A stretch of DNA of 49,807 nt from Haplosporangium gracile (GCA_015499985.1 JAAAUF010000207.1:1-49807), one strand, 5' to 3'. Counted from the first letter of the stretch, positions 1-12,056 are shown. Translations and numbers: made by a program. Notes: generated from the sequence alone by a model not told the origin.

Positions 1-3000
1 ACTGGTCTCCAGATTGCCCTCAACTTGACCATGACCAACCCCTCCCAGCTCACCATCGACACTGGTCTCGGCGACAGCGCCGTCGTCACCTTCGGTATGG
101 TTTACCAGGGCGACAACGTCGGAACCGTCATCTTCCCCACCTTGGACCTTGCCCCCGGTGTCAACAACGTCCAGGCTGGTGCCTTGTTCACCCCCAGCGG
201 CACCGCTGGTGGCCAGGCTCTCTTGCAGCAATACATGACCAACCAGGTCTCGGTCGTCGACATTTTCGGCTCTACTTCCTCCTCTGGCATTCCTCCCCTG
301 GCTGCTGGTCTCAAGGATGTCCAGCTGTCGTCCAATATGCCCGGTAACCCCGCCCAGCTCCTTTTGGGAACTTCCTTGACCATCCTCGACGACACTGGCA
401 AGACTGGTATCGCCATGGCTAGTGTCACTGTCAACAACCCCTTCATCCCTGGCTTGACCATCAAGTCCATCAAGTCGACTGTCGAGTACAATGGCCGTGC
501 CCTTGGTGCCATCGATATCCCCGATGTCACCATCGCCGTTGCCGGTATGACCCAGCAGGCCTCCCAACCCTTGCCCTTGTCCATGGACTTGTCCATCGAC
601 TCGCTCCTCTCGCTCATGATTGACCAGGCTAACGCTAACAACCTCAACGCCGAGCCCATCATTGCTTTGGGCAAGATGGCCAAGGACCCCACTGTCAAGA
701 TCCCCTCGTCTGTCTTTGCCGGCTTCAACTTGCCCACTTTCGTCAAGGCTGCCATGGCCGGCCTCAAGGTCGATGTCACCATGTCCGTCAATGTCCTCGT
801 TGGCGAGTATGCTACCTCTCTCTCGCTCGTCCAGAAGGGTGTCCCCACCGCCACCGATGATACCATCTTGAAGCTCCTCCCCATTGTCGGCACCCCCATT
901 GCCCAGGCCATTGTCGACCTCGCCACTTTGTCTTTCGACAGCGTCATGATCAACAGCCCCGCCGAGACTGACTTCACTACCAACATCAACGGTCTCATTG
1001 CTAACACTGGTCCCTTCGATGCCGACATCACCTTCCCCTCGGGCTCTGGTGTCGCTTGGATCAACGGCGGCAACACTGTCTCCATTGGTCAGATTGCTAT
1101 GCCTACTGTCAACGCCAAGGCCGACATTGGTGCCAAGCTCGCCTTGACCAACGTTCCCTTCCACGTCACCAGCGGCGAGAGCATGGGCTCCTTTGTTGGC
1201 TACTCCCTCCAGGCCGAGTCCTTCGACTGGGAGGTCACTGCCACCAACATGACCGTCATTGCCATGGGTGCCCCCATCCCTGGTATCCACATGACCAAGA
1301 AGGTTACTCTCAAGGGCTTCAACGGTCTCAAGGGCTTGAACATTCAGAAGTACGATCTCCCCTCGAACGACCCCAACGGTATCCACCTCGTGCTCACTGC
1401 CTCCCTTGCCAACCCCTCCAACGTCGGTATTGAGATGGGCACTGTCGAGTTTACCAACGAGTTCGAGGGTCAAGACATTGGTTTCGTCCAGACCGCCGGT
1501 CTCGCTCTTCAGCCCAGTGCCACCACCCCCATCGCCATGGAGGGTACCTTGACCAAGCAGACCTCCGAAGCCGGTCTCCAGGCCCTCGGTGACATGTTCC
1601 GCCTCGCTCTTAACGGCGGTTCCCCCAACCTGATCGTCCGCGGCAAGTCTGTCACCCCCGCCGGCGGCCCCGTCTCCTGGTTGAGCACTGCCTTCTCGAC
1701 CTTGACCATGAATGTCACCCTCCCCAGTCTCGGCAAGCAGGACATTATTACTGGCATTACCCTCAAGACCATGACCTTGGACTTTACCGGCCCCAACCCG
1801 TACAGCGTCATGACCTCGTCGGACAACATTGAGGCCAGCTACCACATTCCTTTCGCCTTCCCCCTGAGCATCACCCAGGTCGCCGAGGACATGAACATCC
1901 AATTGCCCCTCGGAAACAGCGTCGCCAACTTGAAGCTCCCCATGGGCCCCTCCCAGACCATCAGCCCTGGCCTCCTCAAGACCGCTTACACCAACCAGCC
2001 CTTGAAGGTCGCCGATGGCCAGCACGACGTCTTTAACCAGTTCTCTAAGATCTTGACCACCGGCCCCGGTGTTCAGTTCTACTTGGTCGGTACCGCCGAC
2101 ACTGTTGCCGAGACCGCTGCTGGTGCTATCACCATCCCCGGTGTTGCCGTCAGTGTCCAGTCGACCATGGCTGGTATGAACCTCAACGCCCAGCCCGCTG
2201 CCATCACCAACATTTCGATCGCCGGCGGTACTCCCGAGTACTTGCTCATCAAGCAGAACGTCGTCCTCCAGAACCCCTCGGGACTCACTGTCAAGGTCGG
2301 CAAGGTCTCGTTCGATATCTCGTACTCGGGCATATTGATGGGTAAGGCCATTGTTAGCGACATGATTCTCGCTCCCGGTGCCAACACTCTCCCCGCCGAG
2401 TTCCACCTGGCTCCCGCTGACTCGCACGTCCGTGATTCCTTCTTGAGCGGTTTCGTTGCTGGTATGAGCTTCAACCTCAACATTGCCGGTGGTCCCGACT
2501 CGACCGACGTCGAGTCCCTTCATGAGGCCATGCAGTCCGTTAAGACGTCTGCCTCGATCACCGGTATCACCGACAAGTTGATTGGCTCTGGCTCCTCTGC
2601 CACTGCCAACATCTGGAACATGTTGCAGCTCACCAAGGAGCGCGTCACCCCCGTTCAGGTCATGATCTACAACCCTTTCGATACCCCTCTCTACATCAAG
2701 AGCATGTACGCCGATACCATCTGGGATGGCAAGGCCTTCGGTACTGTTAACCAGGATGTCGGCATGACCGTGCCCCCCAAGTCGAGCAAGCTCTCGCCCG
2801 TCGTCTACATGAAATCGCCCGCCGGTATCGGCTTCATGAGCACCTTGCTTCCCTTCATGCTCAAGTACCCTCAGTTGATCCTCCTCCAGACTGCCGAAGT
2901 TCCCTTCCTCATCAAGTCCCAGATCACTGCCCTCGTCGGTGGCGAGAACGGTTACACTGGTAACGTACAATACGCCCAGGCTGACGCCATTATTGGCGTC

Positions 3001-3390
3001 AAGGTCTCATTTGATCTCAAGCCCCCAGGTGCCGTCTTGCCCCCAGCTCTCGGTGGACCCGCTGTTGTCCCTACCCCCGGGGCCAACACCACCACTACCA
3101 CCACTGCCACTGCAACTGAGCCCTCGACTGGCGCTACTACTACTCCTCTTCCTGAGCAATCCACTGCCACTACCGCTGCCACTACCGCTGATACGACTAC
3201 CACTCCCGCTACGAGCTCGCCCACCACCACCGTCGCTGCTGTTCCCTTTGCTGCTGTCGAGAAGCGTCAGGCTGCTCCTTCGATCCTCGAGACCGGTCCT
3301 CTTGACCAGTCGCCTGAGCAGATCGAGGCCTGGCTCAAGGCCATGGTTAACAACTTGGCCGTCAACGAGGGTCTTGCTGCTCCTTACTAA
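1..3390 (+). CDS. DUF3712-type large secreted/membrane protein, 5' partial
   Basis: The frame is open from the first base of the window to TAA at 3388-3390, giving at least 1129 residues; the true start lies upstream. The protein is built of repeated beta-rich segments (patterns like NP..L.I..L, 'VTVNNPFIPGLTIKSI', 'ITNISIAGGTPEYLLIKQNV') that resemble the fungal DUF3712 family, whose members are often annotated loosely as pre-rRNA-processing-like. The last 120 residues hold a Thr/Ala/Pro-rich tract (about 3085-3240), a typical O-glycosylated linker or stalk. No membrane helix or GPI-like tail is visible at the C-terminus, so any signal or membrane segment must be in the missing N-terminus. 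Codons are extremely biased (GCC, CTC, AAG, GTC, ACC), like the enolase gene here, which suggests high expression. The biochemical role is unknown. I am confident it is coding and fairly confident of the family. Confidence 0.85.
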   Translation, partial: TGLQIALNLTMTNPSQLTIDTGLGDSAVVTFGMVYQGDNVGTVIFPTLDLAPGVNNVQAGALFTPSGTAGGQALLQQYMTNQVSVVDIFGSTSSSGIPPLAAGLKDVQLSSNMPGNPAQLLLGTSLTILDDTGKTGIAMASVTVNNPFIPGLTIKSIKSTVEYNGRALGAIDIPDVTIAVAGMTQQASQPLPLSMDLSIDSLLSLMIDQANANNLNAEPIIALGKMAKDPTVKIPSSVFAGFNLPTFVKAAMAGLKVDVTMSVNVLVGEYATSLSLVQKGVPTATDDTILKLLPIVGTPIAQAIVDLATLSFDSVMINSPAETDFTTNINGLIANTGPFDADITFPSGSGVAWINGGNTVSIGQIAMPTVNAKADIGAKLALTNVPFHVTSGESMGSFVGYSLQAESFDWEVTATNMTVIAMGAPIPGIHMTKKVTLKGFNGLKGLNIQKYDLPSNDPNGIHLVLTASLANPSNVGIEMGTVEFTNEFEGQDIGFVQTAGLALQPSATTPIAMEGTLTKQTSEAGLQALGDMFRLALNGGSPNLIVRGKSVTPAGGPVSWLSTAFSTLTMNVTLPSLGKQDIITGITLKTMTLDFTGPNPYSVMTSSDNIEASYHIPFAFPLSITQVAEDMNIQLPLGNSVANLKLPMGPSQTISPGLLKTAYTNQPLKVADGQHDVFNQFSKILTTGPGVQFYLVGTADTVAETAAGAITIPGVAVSVQSTMAGMNLNAQPAAITNISIAGGTPEYLLIKQNVVLQNPSGLTVKVGKVSFDISYSGILMGKAIVSDMILAPGANTLPAEFHLAPADSHVRDSFLSGFVAGMSFNLNIAGGPDSTDVESLHEAMQSVKTSASITGITDKLIGSGSSATANIWNMLQLTKERVTPVQVMIYNPFDTPLYIKSMYADTIWDGKAFGTVNQDVGMTVPPKSSKLSPVVYMKSPAGIGFMSTLLPFMLKYPQLILLQTAEVPFLIKSQITALVGGENGYTGNVQYAQADAIIGVKVSFDLKPPGAVLPPALGGPAVVPTPGANTTTTTTATATEPSTGATTTPLPEQSTATTAATTADTTTTPATSSPTTTVAAVPFAAVEKRQAAPSILETGPLDQSPEQIEAWLKAMVNNLAVNEGLAAPY

Positions 3391-4165
3391 AAAAGTGGAT
3401 GTAATCATCTTTTAATATTTATCATTGCTCTTTTCATTTACCGTTTTTATCTCCTGTCACTTACACGGATCGCATGTAAACTCCATTTTCCTTTGCTTTT
3501 TTTCTTGTTCTCTCCTCCCCTTGTTTGAGCAAGATCATGTTATTTTTTTCATTTTGCTATTCTTTTTTCTTCTCTTTCTGCTCTTCAGGAAGTGTTCTCA
3601 TTGCGAGAAACTTTCTTGTCCCCCGCAAGGCTACCTTCACTGATTTTTTTAAAACAGCCTTTTGAATGGTCTTGCGAAATTTCGACTCCTCCTTCCCTCT
3701 ACGCTATTATTGCGGTTTACGATCTCTTTCTTTTTCTCTCTTGTTCTTTTACAAAACTTATACCCATTCCTTCTTCCCTTGTACAGTAATTAATGATCAT
3801 ATTCTGTCAAATCCTTTGCAACCCCATCCATTTCTTTTAAACTTGTCTGTTCGCAAGAACACCTAGTAGTTTACGAAAGTTAATGACCCCCCCTCTCTTA
3901 ATGACACACACACTCTCTTGAAGAAGAAAAAAAGAAGTCGAATATCAAATAAAATTTATCATCATCTTGTCTGCTCAAAAAAAAAAAAAAAAGATCGATA
4001 TGTGCTTTCCTACTGTTAAAAAGTCAAAAATAAGTGGCATGGAACGCAATCTTGGTGGTCAATTCTTGGAAATGCATTGGCACGTTTTTTTTTTTTACTT
4101 GTGTGTGTGAGTTTGTGAAAGTGCACAAGGGTATCTTGTTGGTGATGAGATTAGATAGCTTATTT
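3391..4165. other. Intergenic, convergent 3' ends
   Basis: This stretch lies between the ends of the DUF3712 gene (+) and the chitin synthase gene (-). It is T-rich on the left, with poly-A/T runs near 3976-3993 and 4085-4097. The short open frames here have no coding character. It most likely holds the two 3' UTRs. Confidence 0.6.
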
Positions 4166-7100
4166 TTAGTGGCTGAAGAAACTGAAGAAGAGGTAAAGCG
4201 TGCTTCCAATGAACCGGAACGCCGACAATCCAAACACACTCCACATGATCGCCGCAAGGTAGGCATTCGATCCATCCTAAATCGTGCACAATTCAGACAT
4301 CGTAAGAAGGTGTTAGCAATCGTGTACGAGAACAAATGGTGACATGCAGGTCAAATCAAATCATCCACCAACTTTCAAGAGAATCTGAGCTGAGCTGAAG
4401 AGAAGGGGGAGCTTACGGTGAGGGTGAGCTTCTTCTCCATGACAGAGGAACAGATCACGGCAACAAGAATACCGTTGGAGCCAATCCAAAACATCACGAG
4501 CCTGGTTCGGAATCCACGGTAGTAGTCGTCCTGCTTAGTCGCCGCGCTCCTGGACTGGTGCACTTCTGGAGCCTTGTGCGATAGTTCCGCGATAGCTTCA
4601 TCGTATGCTTCGTTACTATGAACAAAATAGTTGTGAGATGAATATGTTGAGTTAGGTGACGAGTATGAAAGGGAAGGGTAATTTTTTTCCTGATGGAAGA
4701 AGGCGATGCTTACATATCGGCGGAGGAAACGGGGACTTCGACCTCAACAACTTGTCCGTCCTTTTTGGCATCTCCCAGATCCGTATGTGTCGTATTATCT
4801 CCCTTGGTTCCCCAACTATTACCATACAAGGTAGTATCAGACATACGAGTTAGCATTATGAAGAAGTAACAATCAGTACAAGGTAAAGTAGCATATGCCT
4901 ATCGGAATCTCGCTTACCTGACGTCGTGGGTGTTGCAGAAGGCGTAAACGTTCAGGATATTGACATAGCTGGGCATCATGAACATGTACTGCACAAAACT
5001 GGTGAGCATATGCCAGGGGTCCATGTAAAGCACCGACATGAAGATATAGAGTCCGTAGGTCGAGAGCAATGATAGAATAATATCCCTGAAAGCGGCATTG
5101 GCGATGAGAGTTTTAAACACTTCAAACGATGTCTCGGACGCCTTGAGTCCTCCGAAAGCTGTATCCAGAGACTTGATGGTGATCAGGGCGGCGGCAAACA
5201 GCATGTAACCCATAATCAACGCGAATGCTAGCATCGACATCGTGTAGGTTGCCTTCGAGCCCTGAGGTCGATTACTAGAATAAATCGAGGAGACACGCGT
5301 GTTAATCATCGTTATGCTCAAACATTTCGCCCATTATATGCACTCAAGACAGCTGAAAACTTACCCCATGGAGCAAATGAACTGGGTGCAAATTAGGAAG
5401 ATATAGATGTATCGCATAACCTCGTAGATCCTGTCGCCCCAGCCGTTTCCGAATGGATCGATTGCAGGGTCGGCCAAAGAACGCGTCAAAAAGTAGAACG
5501 TCAAGTACATATTGCCCTATAGACAAGTAATTGAAAAACGTGTGGTTAGTTAATGTGACCCTCAATTTCGCAGCACTGTCGCGTCGAATAAAAGCAGAGT
5601 GAGTATAATTACTTACTAGGGCGAACCAGGAAAAGATGATGCTGACAAAATTGTAAAAAAACTCGATGTGGAACCAGAGCTTTCGCATAAAGTTGTGATC
5701 GGATCTCCAGATGTTGGTAGAGTGGGTCAGTGCATAGATCGCGGCAAAGAACGATCCGTTGAGCCAACGTCTTCGCTGAGAGATGAATTCGGGTACCGAG
5801 TCGGGTACATCCGTCTCTCCTGTCGCCGATCGAACGTACTTAAGAAGCCACTGTCCACCTCGCTTGGCCACCAACTCGAAGCACAGAATACGATCCTCGG
5901 CCAGGTACATGTTGGCCGAGAAGATATTGTCCATGTCGCCCGACTGATTCTCGCCCTTGAAGTATGAAGCCAATGGTCCATTACCCTTGGCGTCGTTCTG
6001 CAGAGCCTCGTACCGGTATGCCGAGAATGCTCCTGGCAAGACCGAGATGTAACCAAACACAGACTCCATGGGCTTATCTAGAATGTTTGACATCTTGTAC
6101 TCGAAATTCTGCGCCGCAACCAGAGGATTGGCCAGGTTGACACATCCACGTCCTGTCATTGCACAGATCTCTCCACAGGCCCCTGCGACATGCTTATTGA
6201 CATCAAACGCCTTCCAGAGATGATAAATTGATGTGTTGCCAGGACGAGTGCCGACATCCAAGAGCACACAGACGTTGGGGTTGAGGATCGGTCCAAAGGC
6301 GTTGAAGAACCATCGATGAGAGTTGAGCTTCTTCTTGTTCTTCTCCTTGAGACAGAACAAGATCTGGACTGGTGGGATCTTGCGATCGGCAGACTTGACC
6401 TTGAGCTCTGGGTCGATCGAGATCTGTGCGGTGTATTCGTACAAATGTGCAGTGACCTCTTTGCCACCGACAGTGTTTTTGGCAATGCCGTCCTGGTAAA
6501 CGCCCATCATGGCCAGCACGCTGAGTACACGTGGACTACACTTGTAACGACCGTCAGCGACAATGCAGACGACCACCTTTTTCCAGCCGTCAGAGCCCCA
6601 GGTTTTCGACCGGCCGCGTGCACACAGATGTGAGATGTTCTTCATCACACCGTGCATTGTCCTACAGAACAGGATTTCGTCTTCCTATAAACAATTGCCC
6701 AAATTCAAACAACAACGATTGTTTAGTGACCAAGGACCCTTTGTTACACACTCGAGAATGCCCCATAGACTTTCCAAACTAATTTGCATTTCACATGATC
6801 CATATGACACGGTATATTAAAACTTACGTTATACATCGTCATGACAATAAACAGCTCCGTTTCACGGTTCAGCATCTTTGGCCGGAGGGTATAATTCTGG
6901 TGACTAAAGTCGTTAGGATCGCAAGTAACGGCCGTATATCTCATCGTTCTGAACTCGTCCTCGTCCTTCTTGGGTAGCACATCCAACAGCTTGGTCGGAA
7001 CAGGGCAGTCCAGAACCAAGTTGCCTTCGGTCAATGTGACCTTCTTGGTGGTCTTGTATCGACGCGCCTGTCGAATGGGCGCAGGGCCGTAATGCAGTGT

Positions 7101-7670
7101 GGGACTGTTGTTCTGGGGAGCGAAGTAAGGATAGGAAGCTGGAGGCGTCATGTTGGAATGAGAGCCAAACCCTTGATTTGAATTTACAAAGTTGTAGCCA
7201 CTGTTGGAGTGTGGAGGAGGAGCATGTTGGGCGGGCATCGAGATTGGGATCGGCATTGGCATAGGCGGAGCTTGTGTTGCCGCAAACGAGACATTCTGGA
7301 CTCCGGCAGTCGGGTATATCTGGCCCTGGGATCTCTGTCGAATGATCTGTGCTTCGTCAACTGGATTAGGAGGCAGGGGACGAGAGCTGCCGGTGTTGTT
7401 GGAAAGGCCGAGAATGCGAGTGGCAGATCTGTCGAGGGGGGAGACAGTATTTATGTTGTGCTGCCCGTTTCCTCCGTAGCGCGGTGAGGTTGGAGTGTGA
7501 TGGATAGGCAGCATCTGCAACCCGGCATCACTTCCACTACCACCACGATTGTTGTTGTTGTTGTTGGATGGATACAGTGAGTTCCCAGTGTGCGCTCGGA
7601 GGTCGGGAGTTCGACCTCCTCGGTTGTTTTGGGGGTGAGGACTGCCATTGTTGTTGTTGTGGTTGAACAT
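4166..7670 (-). CDS. Chitin synthase, division 1 (class I-III type)
   Basis: It transfers N-acetylglucosamine from UDP-GlcNAc to growing chitin at the plasma membrane. My seven-exon model is 7670-6828, 6684-5617, 5516-5365, 5274-4918, 4815-4714, 4615-4417 and 4276-4166, giving 943 aa. Residues 1-200 are a low-complexity Asn/Pro/Gly-rich tail, followed by the chitin synthase N-terminal segment ([19 protein letters not shown]). The catalytic core shows ADGR, the acceptor-site region [12 protein letters not shown], and the hallmark QRRRW at about 584-588. Several hydrophobic helices follow, then CNTHDV joined across an intron to SWGTKGD, the conserved C-terminal motif of division 1 enzymes, and two more membrane segments ([17 protein letters not shown]; the last exon). 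There is no myosin or cytochrome b5 domain, which excludes classes IV, V and VII. The start is the first ATG of the long first exon. The upstream region is strongly pyrimidine-rich on the coding strand. Confidence 0.95.
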
Positions 7671-9210
7671 TATGGACAGGGGAACAGTTCAAGGGAACTC
7701 TCTTTGTCTGTCTGAGAAGAAGGGAAGAGGGTAGAAGGACGGAAGGGGTAGTTGGATGGAGCAGGAACGCCAACCACAGCAGACGGAAAGGAGGTGAGGC
7801 AGTTGAAGGATGATTATAAGAAAAGCGGACAAAGAGGAGTGGTGGAAAGGAGTAAAAAGAAGGAGGTTGAGTTGCGGCAGACTTTCAGGAACAGGGGCGG
7901 GGAAGGAGGGGTAATGACCGTGTGATAAGGCAGGTTGATTGATGCACAGAGAGAAAGAGGGGCGAGGAGGGAAAGTAGACAAAACAAGAAGTGTACAAAA
8001 AAGGAGGGCTAAGACAAGTCAGAGGAAGAAGAGGAAGGATGCGAAAGAGGATGGAGGGATTGGCAGGCACAAACAAACAAACCAAATAAGAAAAGGAAAA
8101 GCGTGATAAGGTGTGAAAGGGCGGGGAAAGGGGAAACAAACGAACAAATGGAAATGAAATAAAGACAAAAAAAAGGGCCTTTACGCCAACACGAGTGAGA
8201 GAGTGTTGGCTGTAGAAAAATAGAAAGAAAAATAATAATAGCAGGGCTGTGGCGCCAAGAAGGTATATATTTGTACAGAGTGGAATGGGACTCAGAAAGG
8301 AAGAGTGGAGCAAGAGGAAGGGAAAGGGAAGGAATGAATGCAAAGACGGGCGTGAAAGTGGTGATGGGAAAATAAGTAAGGGTGGGATGACGAATCGTGA
8401 ATGGTGAAAGGGGAATGAGATGACAAGGAGGAGGAGAAGGAGGAGGAGGGCGAGGAGAAGGAGGGAGCGAGAAAGGTGAGAGGGTGCTGGCTGGAGAGAA
8501 CCAGAATAGTGTGCAGGGCGGAGAGAGGGAGAAGGTAAAAGAGGAAAACAAAGACGAAGAAGCAAAGAAGAAAAAGAAGGAGGAAAAGAAAGAAATTAAG
8601 GCTGGGACATAACACATACAGTATGATGGGCTGCTGACGGTGCCTGACCGATTTTTATTTTGATCAAGGTTTAAGGCCATCGTTTCAGTTCATTACTCTT
8701 TCGTAATGCTCGAGGTGCATCGCCGCATGCTAACAGTTCCGTATTGATACAAGGGATAGAAAGGCCCCTGGTAAAAAAATAGCAAAAACGAAACACAACC
8801 AACTGACCAGAAAACCCAAGGCAATTAACGATGCTAGCCTGCTCTGCTCTCTTCTACAGCTACAGCAACAAGCTACACCTCCGCCTCCGTATCGAGGCCG
8901 AACAAGCCTCTCTGAGGACAGATCAGAATCATTTCGCCCGCCCCTTCTCTCCTCTTCTAGAAACCTTCTTATGAAGCTATGCCATGAAAAGGGGGACCCA
9001 GGCGAAACGAAATAAGGAAAATGAAAAACGTCAAACACAAATCTGTTTTAGCGCCAGTAAGTGGTAAGTGCAAAATTGCATTTATTGGAACGATCGAATC
9101 GAAATCCTTTTGGAATGCCCTGTCTCAGTATTTTGTATGGAGAACAAATCAAATGCAAAGGTATCTACAGAGGTTGGTAGTTGTGTGTAAAAAAGGAAAA
9201 GACAGTTAGT
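7671..9210. other. Intergenic and promoter region with a long purine/pyrimidine-biased tract
   Basis: From about 7680 to 8600 the + strand is strongly purine-rich (the chitin-synthase coding strand is CT-rich), as expected for a fungal promoter and 5' UTR but unusually long. From 8700 to 9210 composition is mixed. The open frames in both parts are low-complexity or lack any recognisable domain. No RNA gene was seen. Confidence 0.6.
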
Positions 9211-10769
9211 CTATACCTTATGCGGTGAGTTGATGATAACGGCAAAGATAAGCCCAGAGACTAGACCTGCAGCAGGCAGGGTAAAGACCCAGGACGAGGC
9301 AACCAATCCCAACATCTTTCAGTTAATGGACTTGACACCGCCACCACTGCACAGACCGACAGAGGTAGTAGCTCTAGTGATGCAGTGAGTGGTTGAGACA
9401 GGGAGACCCAGCTTGAAGCATGTCAAGATTGTGAGGGATGAACCCAGCCACTGAAGCCACGGTTGGATGAGATGAGTGTGATCCGGCTACCCAGTGTTGC
9501 CATGACCTTGTAACCTATTGCGTGGGAAGGGCAGGTTAGTTCAATTACTTTTTTTGCGTGTGTGAAAATTAAATAATAGTCTAACCAGTGAAAAGTTATC
9601 GACCTACCATAGGTCAGAAAACCAATATCAATGGCAATGCCGCCGTAGGCAAGAATCAGGTGGAATAGGGGCCTTTCCTGTAACATCGACGGCACCGTTC
9701 TTCCGCACATAATAAATGGTCGTCAAAGGTCCGATAGCATTGGCGACATCGTTCGATTCATGGGCAAACGAGGCAAAGCATGAAGTCAGGACCTGGAGGG
9801 TGCAGAAGAGCTTCTCCGTTTTCTCATCGTAAACGGGCGAATTACCATGGATCTGGCCGACTTCTGGAGTGTTGTCGTGGATATCCTGATCCAAACCATG
9901 TATGGCCTTAGCTTTGATCTTGTTGAATAGTTGCTTGGCTCTGGAAGGCGCTGGTGTATCGTCCAATGCGGCCAGACCACTACTGACAGAGCCTCGGGGG
10001 AATCTCGGAGTGTCATCCAGACTCTTGGCTTTGGAATCATCGGGTGAAAGTGGGTGCGAAGTGGATGAATCCCCATGGCGAAGGATAAGGAATTTGGTAA
10101 TCAAGAAAATGAATGTTGTGATCTAATACAACATGTTATCAATAGGGCCATTTGAGAAGGACATTAGCAGGGCCACTCGATGGCTACGGGATGTGATTAA
10201 AATAGAGCGAAGGATTTATTGTTTTTAAACATACCAGACCGGCACAGATGGACGAAATGAGCCAACTACTGACAATCTTGCCAATCTCGACCCAGTGGAC
10301 AGCGCCGCCTTCAAAGCCAGCAAGACCAATACCAGTGATAGCACCAACAATGACATGGGTAGTCGAAACGGGCCATCCGTGCGACGAAGCAAACATAATC
10401 CATGTGAACGATCCGACCAGAGAGCAGACCATGCCTAGCATCAAAAGCTCTGGCTGAGCTGCAAACAGATCGACGTCAATCAGACCTCCCTTAATCGTGT
10501 CTGCTGTCGACGATCCCATCAAGAAAGCTCCCAAGAACTCGCAGATAGTCGCAATGAGCACGGCCTGCTTGAGGTTAAGAGCCTTGGAACTGACAGCTGC
10601 TCCGAACGAGTTATTGACGTCGTTTGCACCAATACTATTGTAATATTATGAGGCGGTAAAATTGAATTAAGATGAGTGCATTAGATGGATTGCAAGGGAG
10701 AAAGTGTGGTAAGGGGAAGGATGTGGAAGTTACGTACCCGTAGCTGTCCAAGAAGGCAAATACCCATGC
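9211..10769 (-). pseudogene. PHO-4/Pit family phosphate transporter, disrupted
   Basis: The exons still recognisable are 10769-10738, 10634-10235, 10122-9608 and 9514-9211. They carry the family's two inverted signatures: YGIGANDVNNSF and PVSTTHVIVGAITGIG in the N-terminal half, and NDVANAIGP and LPVSTTHCI in the C-terminal half. A hydrophilic Ser/Asp-rich loop sits between them, as in PHO89-like sodium/phosphate symporters. Lesions: (1) near 9658-9664 the frame shifts between GKAPIP and ILAYGG, with 4 nt where about 6 are expected; (2) near 9445-9452 the frame shifts between NRGFS and the segment before LPVSTTHCI; (3) in that last frame a TGA at 9321-9319 stands where the family has Trp (IN-stop-KM). 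Also, the first visible exon begins in phase 0 at AWVFAFLDSYG with no ATG exon upstream. Splice sites are otherwise intact, so the decay looks recent. Sequencing error is possible but would need three independent errors. Confidence 0.88.
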
Positions 10770-12056
10770 CTAAGACGAAGAGAAAAGTCTAATCATCCGG
10801 ATTCATCCTTATAAGTTATGTGGATTAGGCGAGTGTATGTGAATTAGTGAAAGGATTATTGTAGTTATGAAAGGAAAGCTGTGAAGTGGAAGTGTGATGA
10901 GAGGAGAATAAAAAGAAAAAAAAAGGGATGCTAAGGTAATTGAACAGTCAAAGAAGTGGCTGAAGAGAAGGGCGTGGCGGATAATGAATGATGAAGAAGA
11001 AAAAAATAAAGATAGCAAAGAAAGAACAATGACGGCGGTTGAGAACCCTTTTATTTTTTTTCCGTTTTTTTTTTGTCCGTTAGAAAATCGATTTAAGCAT
11101 CAAAGTCGTTTTATTCTTGCTTGCTATCTAAAGCGTGTTTGTTTCAGTCGCGTATGGATATGACTTCCTAAGCAGTTTCCGGAGGGGGGGAGGGGGGGTT
11201 AAAAAAATAGCGGGTCGTTCGGCTAGAAACAAAAATGGACAAAATAAGGCACCATGCGGAGAGAACCAGTAAGACGTCCTGGGTGTGTCATCCATCACGG
11301 TGGATTCCATTCTCAGTGTGTCAATGCAAACGGTGACTGGCAGTTGAGTTCACATGAGCATGACACGTTCCACGAAACAGACGCGTGCTCTCTGATCACC
11401 GACCGCTGGCCACTGATCGGAGGGCGACGCGTCCTGTCGCCTCCAAGTCACAACTCCTATGGTTGGTAGTCCTTCCTTAATTATTACCATTGAATTATGA
11501 CCTATTATTGAGGATAAACGAGGTCTCCTTTATTTCCGTTGCCGATTTTGATTGCATGGCTGCATTGAGTGCCAATATGTCGCCCTGGGGAGATGCCTTC
11601 TGTTTGTGATGCATGGTGGTGTCTGTTGACCGCAAAGTAGAGTGCTGAAGCTGCTTCTTTTGTGTTCTCTTTGACCCCCCTTTTATTTTTACATCACTTC
11701 CTTTGATCGATTCGACCCCTCGTCCCTCATTTTTTCCCCCTTTTCTGGGTTGGATAAAGGACACCCCCCTCTTCTCCATTCTTACATTTTTCCCTCTTCT
11801 TTTCTTCACTTCCCATTCTCTTCCCACTCCTTCTACTCCGCTCCTTCAACTTCTCGCTTCCACTTTTTGCTTCGCTCTTTCCACTCGACTTTCTCAGTTG
11901 GATACCATCTATAGACTACACTCATACTCGCACATACCCAGTCTCGTCCAACATACCAACCAAGCAACAAAAACTACCGTCAACCGCCCGGAAACCACCT
12001 CGTCGCCTATTTGCTCAACCTCGACCTTGGTTCTCTCGTCTTAACCTACATCCATA
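10770..12056. other. Intergenic region between the transporter pseudogene and the GCK kinase
   Basis: I looked on the - strand for a first exon of the transporter and found none with a start codon, a family-like sequence and a donor. The right part (about 11690-12050) is CT-rich and matches a fungal promoter and 5' UTR for the kinase gene. No RNA gene or repeat of note was seen apart from A/T runs near 11050. Confidence 0.55.

Noticed and set aside
102..1085. 327-codon open frame antisense to the DUF3712 gene, and similar antisense frames elsewhere in it
   Set aside because: It is a by-product of the extreme codon bias of the sense strand, which avoids codons whose complement is a stop. The product has no recognisable domain.
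9021..9209. 62-codon frame near the transporter pseudogene
   Set aside because: No homology signal, no regular context, and it overlaps intergenic sequence of mixed composition.
11128..11310. Frame on the - strand considered as the missing first exon of the phosphate transporter
   Set aside because: It lacks the expected N-terminal family sequence and a donor in the required phase.
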